Source: Calliopum simillimum
Lineage: Eukaryota > Arthropoda > Insecta > Diptera > Lauxaniidae
Assembly (NCBI GenBank): GCA_951812925.1
Contig: OX638369.1
Coordinates: 23,837,329-23,901,328 of the forward strand
Direction of reading: 5' to 3'
Length of the DNA: 64,000 bases
Position 1 is the stretch's first letter. Each line of letters starts with the position of its first letter. Positions 10,600 through 22,585 of the stretch are shown here, one piece after another. Below the pieces are notes generated by a model. That model was not told the origin of the DNA, did not search any database, and saw nothing but the letters and a program-made list of their open reading frames with translations. The position numbers and the translations under genes were made by a program.

Positions 10600-12030
10600 T
10601 TCTGCAACTTTTTGACTTTAATCCAAAGACACTCATACGTCATGTTTTGCAAAAAATAAAGACCTTAGCCAATATGTAAGCTCTGATATAATTTAGTCAC
10701 ATAAGTCTTAAACACTTTTGGAGGCTCTTACATTCATTGCGCCTTTGTAGAGCTTTAAGCATTGGCTGCTCATTTTACGGCTAAAGCGTTGCTTTGAATG
10801 CAACTTTGCTCAAAGTACGCACTCTGATCGGGACCTAACACTAATCACGGTGTTCAAATAATATATTTTAATGGAAAGACACGACGAAAAGTACACTTTT
10901 TTGCTGAAAGTAATAGTCCTTAATTTCCCCAACCTTTCCTTTGTAAAATCAGAACCTTGACCCAACGAGTATTTTTAAGACAAAATGGGTTAATAGATAG
11001 TTTCATAGATCTTCTAAGGAAAGTGAATCAAAAAGAAAGACCAAAGTTGCGCTCAAATCAACGCTCTACCTGTAAAACAGTGTAGAATTATTTATATGAA
11101 AAAGAGAAAGAATTAAAATTTTCCCATTCTAATTCGACTGGAAAAATACAGAAAACTGCTAAACAAAGAATGTGCGGTGCTGCAAAGCACTTCCAAAGCG
11201 CCATAACGCTACAGTTCTTTTTTTTATATAAGTAATTCCACACTTTTTTACAGGTAAAGCGTTGATTTGAGCGTTACTTCGGTCTTTCTTTTTGATTTAT
11301 TTTCCTCAGAAGATCTATGAAAACTATCTATTAACCCATTTTGTCTTAAAAATACTCGTTGAGTCAAGATTCCGATTTAAAAACAAAATAAAATAATTAA
11401 AAAATTTTGACAAAAAAACCAGTAACTCGCAAGCACATCTTTGCTCGAAGCGCTGCAACGCTTTGCTTAAAGCGCTTATTGTCATCGTTATTTACAGCCT
11501 GATTTTCTTCACGCTTTGCTTTGAGCGCAACTTTCCTCAAAGCGCGCACTCCAATTGCAGCCTAAGTGCCATTCTCTCATATTCATACGTCATGCTGTGG
11601 AATCTTTTTAAAAATGAGAGTTTAGAAGTCAATGTCTAAATTTGGATACAATTTAGACATACACTTAAGTTTTTAGCTTTTTTGCACGCTTTTACACTTG
11701 TTTATTCATGAAAAACTTTGATCATTGGCTGTTCTTCAAAAAAAAAAACACATTTAAGCTATTTTTCGTTTTGCTGCCTTATACGGTTGGGTTTTAATGT
11801 ACATATATTGTAAATTTATGTTATTCAACACAAATTTTTACAATTTCTTATATAAAAAGTTTCGCATACGTCATGTTTAATAAAATTATCATAATAAAAT
11901 GTAAAGCTTCAGATGTCAATAACAAAGCTCTGATATAAGCTAGACGCATTAATCTCAAATACTTACGCGTGCCTTAGCATACATTATCTTGCTTTCAAAG
12001 TTGATCGTTGGCTGGCAACTAAAAATAGCC
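10600..12030 (-). repeat. Three degenerate units of the core-motif repeat family (antisense)
   Basis: Core boxes TCATACGTCATG lie at 10631, 11582 and 11863. Each is followed about 125-145 bp later by TTGGCTG (10761, 11722, 12006). Two units have a middle box GCTCTGATATAA between them (near 10680 and 11930). Flanking bases have diverged. The order core, middle box, second box is the same as in the arrays at 39-40 kb, so these are old copies of one family in one orientation. Confidence 0.6.
10920..11395. repeat. Inverted-repeat (foldback) element inside the core-motif region
   Basis: The left arm (about 10950-11100: AACGAGTATTTTTAAGACAA, AATGGGTTAATAGATAGTTT, AAGAAAGACCAAAG, TCAAATCAACGCT) is matched in reverse complement by the right arm (about 11218-11380: AGCGTTGATTTGA, TCGGTCTTTCTTTTTGAT, ACTATCTATTAACCCATTTT, AAAATACTCGTT). 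Arms are about 150-170 bp with a centre of about 110 bp. Outside the arms, the words GCAACTTT(G/C)CTCAAAG occur in direct orientation at 10800 and 11532. No target duplication could be defined. Confidence 0.7.
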
Positions 12031-12519
12031 ACAATATTATATTATTGCTAACAATGGGTTAACTCCACACACTTCATTCAACATATGTACGTTAAATTTT
12101 TTTGTCAACATCATAAAATTTATTTTTTTTTTTTTTCTATCTGCTGCTTTCGCATACATATACTCCTACTTAATTCCATGCGACAAATAATACGCTGAAA
12201 TAATTTAACTGTTTAACTTGCATAACGTGCGTACGCAATAGCACCACTAACATATCTATACTATGTATGTATGTTTTAACAAATATGCGTCTTTATAAAT
12301 GAGTGACATGTACGCTAAGTTGACATGTGTTTTAAACAGCACAACATAAGACATTTTAAGTAAAGTACAACGAATAATTGAATTTTATTTATGTGTAGCA
12401 ATTTAATTTTGTCAGCGCTGATTTGTTTACAAAATTTTTGCATATGTTTAGTATATGTATTTGCACTTGACATTTTGCATGCTGAAGTACTACAAAAAAA
12501 ATCCTTAAAAACTTGCTTG

Positions 12520-14165
12520 CTGATTGTGAAAGATTAAGTAAAAATCCAAAAAAAGGAAAATTTTTTCAAGAGTTACCTTGTGCTACTTTTCTTATTTGTC
12601 AACGGCCATCATTCAAACATTAAAAAATACGAGATTTAACTTTTTGATATAAAATTACTCTTAGATATGTATTCTAGATCATATCGCAGCCTAGAAATCG
12701 AAATCTGATATAAAAATTTCTTCAGCTTATTTTGTTCAATTAGACGTATGAGTAACTATAATTGCAAAAAAATGCATTAAAAATGCATTAAAAAATTACT
12801 TCCTGATACTTAAAAAACCCAAACAAAAATAAATTTTCAAGAGGCTACTTAGTACAGCTGGTATTTTCTAATTGGTAGGCGGCCATCATTCAGACATTGA
12901 AAAATGTGAGAGCTTCCTTTTTCAAATGAAATATCTAGAAGATATAAATTCTGAATCATATCGCAGCCTAGAAATCGAAGTCGACTTTATTTGTTCAATT
13001 TGACCTATGAGTAACTTTGAATTGCAAAATGGACTAATCCATAGAAAAACTTTTCGTGATTATGAACGAATACTTATAAAACCCAAAGAAAAAAATGTTT
13101 TTAAGAGGCTACTTAGAACAGCTGGTATTTTCTAATTTGTAGGCGGCCATCTTTCAAACATTAAAAAATATGAGGGCAACCTTTTTCAAACAAAATTACT
13201 CTTATATATGAATTCTAACTTAAATCTGAGCCAAAGGATCGAAATCTTAAGTAAAAACTTCTAAAGCTCATTTTGTGCAATTATGCGTATGAGTTACTTT
13301 AAATTATAGCATATTATGCTGTTAAGCGCTAGAAATAATCCATAAAAAAGTTCTTGCTGATTCTTAAAAAACCAAATAAAAAAAATATTTTTCAAAAGGC
13401 TACTTGGTACAGCTGGTGTTTTCTGATTGGTAGGCGGCCATCATTCAAACATTGAAAAATACGAGGTGTATCTTTTTCAAACAAAATTTCAAGAAGATAT
13501 GAATTCTAAATCACATCGCAGCCTAGAAATCGAAGTCTTAGGTAAAAACTACTTAAGCTTTTTTTTTGAAACTTATGAGTAACTTTAAGTTTCAAAATGA
13601 ACTTATCCATAAAAAAAACTTCTCGTGATTATGTAGAAGTACTTTAAAGGTCAAAATTTTTTTCAAGAGCCTACTAAGTGCAGTTTTTTTCTAATTTGTT
13701 GGTGGCCATCATTCAAACCTAAAAAAATATAAGGGCTAACTTTTCCAAACAAAGTCACTCATAGATATAAATTCTAGCTTATATCAGAACCAAAGGATCT
13801 AAATCTTGAGTAAAAACTTCTAGAGTTTACGTTGTTCTATTGGACGTATGAGTAACTTAAAATTGTAAAATATTTTGTTGTTAAGCACTAGAAATTATTC
13901 ATAAAAAATTTCTTGCTGATACTTAAAAAACCCAAAGAAAAAATATTTTTCAAGAGGCTACTTGGTGGTTGGTGTTTTCTGATTGGTAGGCGGCCATCAT
14001 TCAAACATTGAAAAATACGAGAGCGACCTTTTCAAACCAAATAACTCGAAGACATGAATTTTTAATCATATCGCAGAATAAGAATCAAAGTCTTGAGTAA
14101 AAACTTCTTGAGCATATTTTTAGACGTATGAGTTACCTTAAATTACAAAATATTATGCAATTGAG
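12520..14165 (+). repeat. Six-copy ~280-bp tandem array with dimeric (ABABAB) organisation
   Basis: A unit containing CGGCCATCATTCAAACATT recurs at about 12603, 12888, 13145, 13435, 13706 and 13991, then 'ATCG(C/A)AGCCTAGAAATCGAA' or 'GAGCCAAAGGATCGAAATC', then the core GACGTATGAGTAAC (12743, 13002, 13284, 13570, 13843, 14123). Units 2, 4 and 6 share GATTGGTAGGCGGCC with ACATTGAAAAAT and ATCGCAGCCTAGAAATC. Units 3 and 5 instead share AATTTGT, ATTAAAAAATA-like sequence and GGATCGAAATC/GGATCTAAATC. Alternate units are therefore closer to each other, with a period near 550 bp. This is higher-order amplification of a dimer. No coding capacity. Confidence 0.85.
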
Positions 14166-14169
14166 TACA

Positions 14170-16440
14170 ATAATTTTTACCATCTTATTTGAAGGTCAAC
14201 ATTGAAGAAATGTTGCTGCAGATTCAGGGTTTCCTAGAGATTCTACTGAGTTTTCTACAATGAGTTCATGATAAGTCAAAGAATATTTATATGGCCAATC
14301 ATCGATGTATTAAGACAAACAAGTTATTGTTTCTGAATAAAAAGCTGGTTTTGGAAAAGCAAAGGTTTTCAGTTTGAGTTGACAAAATCATTATCATTAG
14401 TCCTTTGTGCCACTAAGTTCCATTAAAATACAACTTTAAGCATTCAAACTTAATTGTCCAGCAATAATTTCACAACAAACACCCAAAAATCATATCTCTT
14501 TCTTTTGATTCTTCAAAAGGCTACAAATATAATGAATAGTCAACACTTTGGGAAAAAAATAATAACTCACATAAAAACCAATAAAAATTAATGAGTAATT
14601 TGTGTGTGCAAACAGAATTTAAATAAAGTCAAATTAAAAGTTTCATTGCCTAACTCGAGGCGCTGTAACAAAAAAAAATACCAATTTAAATACTTAACTG
14701 CTGCATAGTTGGTTGGTTTGTGGAATGTTCTAAAAGGAGCTTTGTCCTTGGCTTTTAATTGACTTTTTTCCTAACATGACTGTGACTAATGAATAATTAA
14801 ATTTGTGCTGCCATATAAATTGTTGTTGTTTTTTTTTTTTGTCCTTCTGTGCTGTAACCCCTTGCATATACGTGCACACCAAATGATTTTGAATGCCATA
14901 AAGAGGAACCAAAGCGTATGATGAAAAAAATGTTGCATGTCAGATTTTAATTTTTTTTTTTAAAAAAAAGAAAAGTTTTTTGTTTTGTTGCTACTTTTGC
15001 AATTAATGTTTAAATATTAAAAACAACACGAAATACTTATACAAACCTGCGTACATATATAGACAGACATGTATTATGTACGCTTAAGTAAATTTGTTGG
15101 GGGAAAAAACAAAAAAACGCACTATAACACGAAAAATACCCAACAATATGTTAGACAGTGGCGAGATACTTTAAATACTTATACGAAATTAAAGATTTGT
15201 ATATCACAAAAACACTTTAATAAAAAAAAGAGCACAAATATTGTTTAATGTTCAACATGGCGTATGAGTTACATTTTTTCGCTCATATGTGGCAGTTAAC
15301 AAATCATTTTTCATTTTAGAAAAATTTTTACTAAATTTGCTAAACTGTGCGCCACACTCGAAAGTATGCCTCTTGCCTTTCCCCACACCTCCCTCATCCG
15401 CCTAAGCTGCTAATGCCACTTAACCATCAAACGTCAGTCAACACAGCCCAAAGTTCAAAATGGTAAATTAACAAGCTTTTGCTATGCTATGTGTTTGTGT
15501 GCGTATGTTTCTGATTTGTGTAGAAGTTTACCCTTTTAACATATACCACTCAGACATATTAACATGCATAAGCACACATACACTAACTAACTAACTAACT
15601 AATACTAATGCATAATTCAAATAAAATAATTTAAAGCGCGCGAATTGTGTGCAGTAGCGGAAACTAAATGAATTTTGATGTTGGCTTCAAAAACAACAAA
15701 AAAATATATATGACGTTGTGTTAGTGAAAATGAGAAGGAGGAATGAAGTCAATAGCAGCAGCTTAAAAGTGTAGTATATAACAACAACAACAACAACAGG
15801 CAGCAACGTTGACGTTAAAACAAAAATTGCTAGGCAAAACTTTCAATGGTAACGGAAGTAAGCAAGGCTATGCGACGAGTAGCGTATGTGTGTGTATGTG
15901 AGTTTCTGTGTGTGTGTGTGTATTAATGAGTTGAAATTGGGAACGCTGCTACTATGTCTAAAAGCATTTTAAACGGAAGTTTTGAATCCTTTTCGTATTT
16001 TTGTCGACTAATAGTCATATTAAGAGCTAAGTATTTAAGTAGGCAGTTTATTATGTCGACCCAGAAATTGTTGCTAGTACACACTAACATTTGCATTCTC
16101 TGTAAAAACTAAACTTGAAAATTTTGTAAATAATGATATCAAAATTTAATTTTCTAGCTGACCAATGTAGAAAGCGAATAATTCAGAAATAAAAATTTTG
16201 TATTACAAATGATTCACTTGATTTTCGCTAACGAGTCCTTAAGTTATGGCCATACCCACTTGGGTCATATTTAATGTTATATTTATATTGAAAATACCAG
16301 CTTTTTTTTCTGGGGAAATAATCAAAGATGTCTATATTTTGATTCTTTGAGCAAAAGAGCCATTTGCTTTTGAGTTTCTTGATCAAAGCAAATATTCTAG
16401 CAGCTGGTGAAATGATACCTCAGGAATTTTTTTCGCCTTT
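14170..16440. other. turtle intron with simple repeats, no gene
   Basis: A/T-rich intron containing a core-motif copy ACATGGCGTATGAGTTAC at 15255, ACTA-type and CAA runs (15584-15604, 15780-15800) and a short GT run (15880-15925). No gene was recognised. Confidence 0.45.
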
Positions 16441-16446
16441 AATGCC

Positions 16447-18480
16447 ATGGCAGCATTTTTAGATTTTGTCAAATTTTTCGATATTATCAACATTTTTTAA
16501 CTTCTGCAACATTTTTTGGTTTTGTCAACATTGTCGACATATTTCAATTTCTACAACATTTTTTCGACTTTATGAACATTATTTATCATTGCAAAATTTT
16601 TTGATTTTATCTTTTTTTCGAGTTTTAATTTTCAGCAACATTTTTTGATTTTGGCCACTGCAACGATTCTTTACTTTGTCAATTTTTCTCATCTTATCAA
16701 CATTTTAACCGAGTTGGTAAACATTCTTCATTTGCAATCAACATTTAACAACCATAGCAACATTTTTTGATCTTGTCAACTTTTTTTGACCTTATCAACA
16801 TTTTCCAACTTCTGAAACATTTTTTGATTTGGTCGACATTTTTTGAACTTTTCAACATTTTCCAACATTTATCTGCAACAATATTTAATTTTGTCACCTT
16901 TACTCATCTTAGCAACATTTTCCAACTTTTGAAGATATGGCAACATTTTTTGATTTTGTCAACTTTTTCCGACCTTATCAACATTTTCCAACTTCTGAAG
17001 AAATTCCTTACCGAGTCTGTTAACATTCTTCATATTTTGTCAATATTTTTAGATTTTGTCAACTTTTTCGACATTATCAACATTTTTCAACTTCTGTAAC
17101 ATTTTTTGGTTTTGTCTACGGCAACAATTCTTTACTTTGTCAATTTTTCTCATCTTATCAACATTTTAACCGAGTTTGTAAACATTATTCATCTTCTATC
17201 AACATTTTACAACCGTGGCAACATTTTTTGATCTTGTCAACTTTTTTTTACCTAATCAAAATTTTCCAACTTCTGAAACATTTTTTGATTTGGTCGACAT
17301 TTTTTGACCTTTTCAACATTTTCCAACATTTATCTGCAACAATATTTAATTTTGTCACCTTTACTCATCTTAGCAACATTTTCCAACTTTTGAAGATATG
17401 GCAACATTTTTTGATTTTGTCAACTTTTTCCGACCTTATCAACATTTTCCAACTTCTGAAGAAATTCTTTACCGAGTCTGTTAACATTCTTCATATTTTG
17501 TCAATATTTTTAGATTTTGTCAACTTTTTCGACATTATCAACATTTTTCAACTTCTGTAACATTTTTTTTTTACTTTGTCAATTTTTCTCATCTTATCAA
17601 CATTTTAACCGAGTTTGTAAACATTATTCATCTTCTATCAACATTTTACAACCGTGGCAACATTTTTTGATTTTGTCAACTTTTTCCGACCTTATCAACA
17701 TTTTCCAACTTCTGAAACATTTTTTGGTTTGGTCGACATTTTTTGAACTTTTCAACTTTTTCCAACATCTATCTGCAACAATATTTAATTTTGTCACCTT
17801 TTCTCATCTTAGCAACATTTTCCAACTTTTGAAGAAATTTCTAACCGAGTCTGTTAACATTCTTCATATTTCGTCAATATTTTTAGATTTTGTCAACTTT
17901 TTCGACAATATCAACATTTTTCAACTTCAGATACATTTTCTGATTTCGTCAACTTTTTTCGATTTTGCTAACATTTTTCAACTTCAGCAATATTCTTTGA
18001 CTTTGTCAAAATTTTTTACTTTCAGCAACATATTTTAGTTTTGTTAACTTTACAACATTATTCATCTTTGCAACAATGGCGACATTTTTCGATTTTGCCA
18101 AGTTTTTTGACGTTATCAACATTTTTAATTTTCTGAAACATTTTTTGATTTGGCTTACCTTCTTCGACTTTGTCAACAATTTTGAACTTCCGCAACACTT
18201 TTATATTTTGTCAACTTTTCTCATCTTATCAACATTTTCCAACTTCTGAAGCAATTTTGATCATCTTTTAAAAAAAAATGTCGCCTTTGTCTATATTTTA
18301 AAACCAATGGGAACATTTTTCGATTTTGTCACCTTTTTTTTTCGATCGCACAATATTTTTAAATTTCTGCAAAAATTTGGATTTTGTCAACTTTTTTGAC
18401 CTTATCAACATTTCCTAATTCAAAATAATCATCATATTCGCAATTGTCAACATTATCCACTTTTGCTACATTTTCCGCAT
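16447..18480 (+). repeat. 19-bp-unit minisatellite block with 440-461-bp higher-order repeats
   Basis: About 2 kb is built from degenerate units of about 19 bp (CAACATTTTTCGATTTTGT, CAACATTTTCCAACTTCTG and variants). Superimposed on this, the stretch beginning near 16681 recurs nearly unchanged at 17142 (shift 461 bp) and again at 17581 (shift 439 bp), so there are three higher-order copies. The strand is strongly skewed (T and C versus A and G). The long frames encoding Phe/Leu/Ile/Ser/Thr-rich peptides (for example 16767-17099, 17228-17560, 17517-18038) follow from the unit sequence and are not genes. Confidence 0.9.
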
Positions 18481-18484
18481 TGCA

Positions 18485-19790
18485 TATTTTTTTAGCCTTT
18501 CGACATTTTCATTGCAAAAGAAATGAAATGGCCCGGCTTTCCAGGCCATTTAAAAATTAAAATGTTTGCTGTTTTTGTACGAAACTTTAACATAAACGGC
18601 AAAAGCTTAAGCTTAATCTGCAAATGCTGCTTTTGCGTTTTTAAGTCGCTTCTTTTTTGTAAAATTTTTCTATAGTTTTGTCGTTTGCTTAAAGAGTTCA
18701 TTTAGAGTACTGCCAACGACAACAACAACAACAATAGCAACAAAAACATGAAAAAAAGCAACATAGTTACCAACAAAAGTTGGTCAAATGCAAATTTTTC
18801 AAACTAATTGAGCGCAAAGAGTTGAAGACTAAACTTTGCTGGTTTTGTTGGCAATAGCACCAACAACATCTATAAAGACACACACATACAAAGAGAGAGT
18901 TTTTATAACAAAATTTTCCAAAAGGGATAATGAAACTCAATTAGTCAAAAATTTTTGCGGAAAATAAAAGTTGACTAAACTAAACTTTGCTTTATTTTCA
19001 AAACTCATTAACGAACTTTTTAACAAATGGCAACAACAACAACAACGACAACATTAAGCACAAGAAAGAGAGCAAAGAAAACGCGCTGAGCAACATAAAT
19101 TACAACGAAGCTAAAGAAAACCAGCAAGAAAAATTGAAGTCGTCATTGTCGCGCTGAGATGAATGTTAAATTAGCTGGCATACTTTTAGGCGTTGGCTGA
19201 CAAATGCGCTTATAACGCCGCTTAATACGCCCGCCGCTTGCTCGTTTGCGCGTTTACTTACTTTTTAGCCTACTTATGACGTTAACGAACGAACAATGAA
19301 CGAATGCGTCGCGTCGTCTTCATCGTTGTTGTTGTTGTAGAACAATTTGTGAACAAAATTAAAAACATTTAACTATGCGTCATTTTCCTCAATGTTGTTG
19401 TTGCTGTTGCTCATGTCTCCGATGTCTTACTTGAAAGTAGATAAAAGTGAAACTTTTTGTGACAACAACAACAGCAACAGCAACAACATTGTCAAACTTT
19501 GAGATAAATTTTAAAAAAGTTTAAATTGCTATTATTTATTTATCTTATCGTATTAGATTTTTGTTGTTGTTGCTGCTGCTGCAGCAATTGCTGTTGTTGT
19601 CTTTAGTAATTGACATTTTTATTTTGCGAAATTTGTACAAAAATCTAAATTGGAGGCGTTCCATGAATTTAAATATATACAGTGGGTGATTCATTTCATA
19701 AACTGCTACAGTGTAATTACATAAATATATTTTTTATTGTTTTAGTTTTGAATTTCAGAAAAAATTTTCGAATTTTTTCTGTTTTGGTAC
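18485..19790. other. turtle intron, CAA/GTT-rich
   Basis: Contains several (CAA)n and (GTT)n tracts (18715-18745, 19026-19050, 19325-19345, 19460-19490, 19560-19600) but no recognised gene. It separates the two blocks of the same minisatellite. Confidence 0.5.
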
Positions 19791-19794
19791 TATC

Positions 19795-20745
19795 AAATTT
19801 TCAACTTCAGCAACATTTTCCGATTTTGTCAACAGCTTTTAACCTTAGCAACATTTTTCGACCTTATCAACATTTTTCAACTGCATCAAAATTTTTTGAC
19901 CTTAGCAACATTTTTCGACTTTTTCAAAATTTTTCGACCTCGGCAATATTTTTTGATTTTGTCAACATTTTTCGAACTTATCAGCATTTGTCAGCAACAG
20001 CAACATTTTTCGATCTTGTCAACATTGTTCAATCTTAAGTATCATTATTTTTCAACAACAGCAACATTTTTGATTCTGTCAACATTTTTCAACTACAGCA
20101 AAATTTTTTGAGTTTGTCAACTTTTTTCGACCTAGTAAAAATTTTTTTACTACAGCAGCATTTTTCGACTTTATCAGCATTTTTCTACTGCAGCAACATT
20201 TTTCGACTTTATTCACATTTTTCAACTACAGCAACATTTTTATTCAGCATTTTTTACCTTATAAACATTTTCAACTACATCAATACTTTTCGATTTTGTT
20301 ATAATTTTTCGATAAACATTTTTTAGCAGCAGCAACATTTTTCGATCTTGTCAACATTTTTGACATTATCAACATTTTCAACTGTAGCACGATTTTGTCA
20401 AGTTTTTTCGACTTTATCAAAATTTTTTAACTTCAGCAAGATTTTTTGCATGTGTCAACATATTTCGCCCTTTTCAACATGTTTCGATCTCAGCAACATT
20501 TTTTGATTTTGTCGATTTTTTGACCTTATCAACATTTTTGAACTTTAGCAACCTTTTTTTTGATTTTGTGTCCAAATCAATATTTTTGAACTTTAGCAAA
20601 ATTTTTTTGATTTTGGCAACATTTTTCGACCGTCTTAACTGTTTTCAACTCCAGCAATATTTTTTTATTTCGTCAAAATATTTCGCCGCTATCAACATTT
20701 TCCAACTTCTGCAACAATTTTTGATATTGTTAGCTTTTTAGACTA
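19795..20745 (+). repeat. Second block of the 19-bp-unit minisatellite
   Basis: Same unit type as 16447-18480 (CAACATTTTTCGA with alternating TTTTGT and CTTCAG/CTACAG ends), same strand, but more degenerate and without an obvious higher-order copy. Roughly fifty units. Both blocks are probably derived from one array split or duplicated around 18.5-19.8 kb. Confidence 0.88.
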
Positions 20746-20879
20746 TACCCAGGTACATACATTTTTCATCAATTGCAAAACTTTTGGAGTTTGTTAACAT
20801 TTTCGCCTTTGTCAATTTCAAAACTTTGCATTATTGTCAATAACACAGTGTACCAAATTAAGGCGAAAGCAGTATGGGC

Positions 20880-21395
20880 TTTGACTCATCCAAGGTCGCT
20901 AATTTAGAAACTGGCAACCGTTTTTTCCAGTCATATCTGAGATCCGAGTTATCCTAAGTTTAAAGTGCAGAAAACGTTATTTTTAGACATTTTATATGGC
21001 GTAAATCCATCAACTAGTGTATTTTACTTTTATCAGCTGCATTAAATAGCCCCAACCTTCTTTTTTAAACGATGACTTTACCTTTTCGAATTGGATTATT
21101 ACTTTTTGAGATATCATCCATTGAAATAGGTGTATCGTAAGTCCTTGAAAAGGACCACATTATTAAATTTGTATACCTTTACTTCAATGGATGATGTTTA
21201 GGAAAGAAATGATCCAATTGAAAAAGTTATAGGCATGTTTTGCAGAAAAAGATCAAGGCTGTTAAAAGTGAAATATACAACTTCCTGGATGTACGCCATA
21301 CGTCTGAAAAGGCGTTTTCTGCGGACCTTACACGTAGTAAAAAAGAATAGTTGCCAGATTTGGAATCAGCAATTCTGAGTTCAGAATGTTAACGA
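20880..21395. repeat. Imperfect foldback element (~0.5 kb)
   Basis: Left-arm words (CTCATCCAAGG..., AACTGGCAACCG, GCAGAAAACG, ATATGGCGTAAATCCA, ATATCATCCATTGAA) are matched in inverted order by right-arm words (TTCAATGGATGAT, TGGATGTACGCCATA, CGTTTTCTGC, AGTTGCCAGATT, CTGAGTTC). The arms are diverged. No target duplication was found and no protein is encoded. Confidence 0.65.
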
Positions 21396-21399
21396 GATC

Positions 21400-22504
21400 A
21401 AATTCAGATTTTTGTCTGAGCAACACAATTTACGCTTTCTCAACATTTTGCGACTTTTTGATATTTTTCTAATTTCTCATTATTTGTTCCACTTTTTCAA
21501 TGTTTTTTTTAACATCAATTGTATACTTTTTTGTTCGCTTTCAACGTACATATATATTTCACTTTTTCAAGATTATTCGATTTTGGCGCATCATCCGAGC
21601 AGTGCATTTTTAAAAATTTTTGGATTTTATATTTTTTTAACATTTTTAATTTTCTCCAATAATTCAATTGGTTGCGGTAAAGAAAAATCAGTGATAATTA
21701 TCATATGGTATACTTCATGCAGTTCTGTTCATATTTTAGTTGTTTTTTAAGCTGACAGCAAGATACCTTTGTTGATAACTTATATGGCCAACTGACTATG
21801 GGAAAAGTGTCGTTTTTGACCGAATGTATAAAGTTTCGATCTTATACTATATCTGAACTATTTATCGTTAATATATTGGAAAAAAAGCATTAATGTTAGC
21901 TTACGAATATCAAATTTATGGTCATCAAAGAAATCTAAAACTTGAAAATATAATTCTTCTCCCATGGGAGTTTACTTAGATGGTAAAATATGAACAATGA
22001 AAATATCGTTATATTATAAATAATCCAACTCAAATACATACATATGTAGTATATGTGTATAAAAAGTGTATAATAATATTATTATATGTATTAAATATAT
22101 AAATATATGTATATAGTTGCAAGAATCCTACTTTTATTTCTATTACTACTATTTTAAATATTCTTTTCTTCTCTTCTACTCCCTTTTTATCTTGTTTTTT
22201 TATTATTTTTTTTTATTATGTGTGTGCGTGTGTGAAAATATTTTTACAAACAATTATTTTAATGTTTCTTATATACTCCCACAACAACAACAAATTTAAC
22301 CAAAAAAACAACAATAACTGCCAACACCACCACTAAACTACTTCAACTGAAAACTACTACTACTACTACAACTACAACAATACGATGCCAATGCATATGT
22401 CTACGTCTGTGTGTTATACATAAACAACATCAACAACAAACAACCACAACAAAATTAATGTGTTTCTGTATGTATGTGTATATATTTTTGTATTGTATAT
22501 GCAG
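21400..22504. other. turtle intron upstream of the small exon
   Basis: A/T-rich with TA-rich sequence around 22040-22110, a TG run at 22218-22235 and CAA/CTA tracts at 22280-22450. It ends in a pyrimidine/T-rich tract and TATGCAG at 22504, the acceptor of the 81-bp exon. Confidence 0.5.
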
Positions 22505-22585
22505 CCGGAAAGCGGAAACGCTAAACTTGTTAAGCCCGAAAGTAAAGTCATAAAATCGACCCGTGCTAAAAAAATCGGTATAACA
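22505..22585 (+). CDS. tutl: Candidate 27-codon cassette exon of turtle between Ig2 and Ig3
   Basis: The stretch lies between a good acceptor (TTGTATATGCAG) and a perfect donor (ACA|GTAAGT). It is 81 nt long with phase 0 at both ends, so it can be included or skipped between the exon ending at 2308 and that starting at 35140 without changing frame. It has no stop in that frame and encodes a hydrophilic, Lys/Arg-rich linker beginning PESGNAKLVK and ending AKKIGIT. It is less A/T-rich than its surroundings. I infer an alternative linker that changes spacing and charge between Ig2 and Ig3. I cannot tell from sequence alone whether it is used in transcripts. Confidence 0.65.

Noticed and set aside
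16466..18038. Series of 60-173-codon Phe/Leu/Ile/Ser/Thr-rich frames
   Set aside because: They follow the units of the 19-bp minisatellite and its 461-bp higher-order copies; no start context, splice sites or conserved protein pattern.
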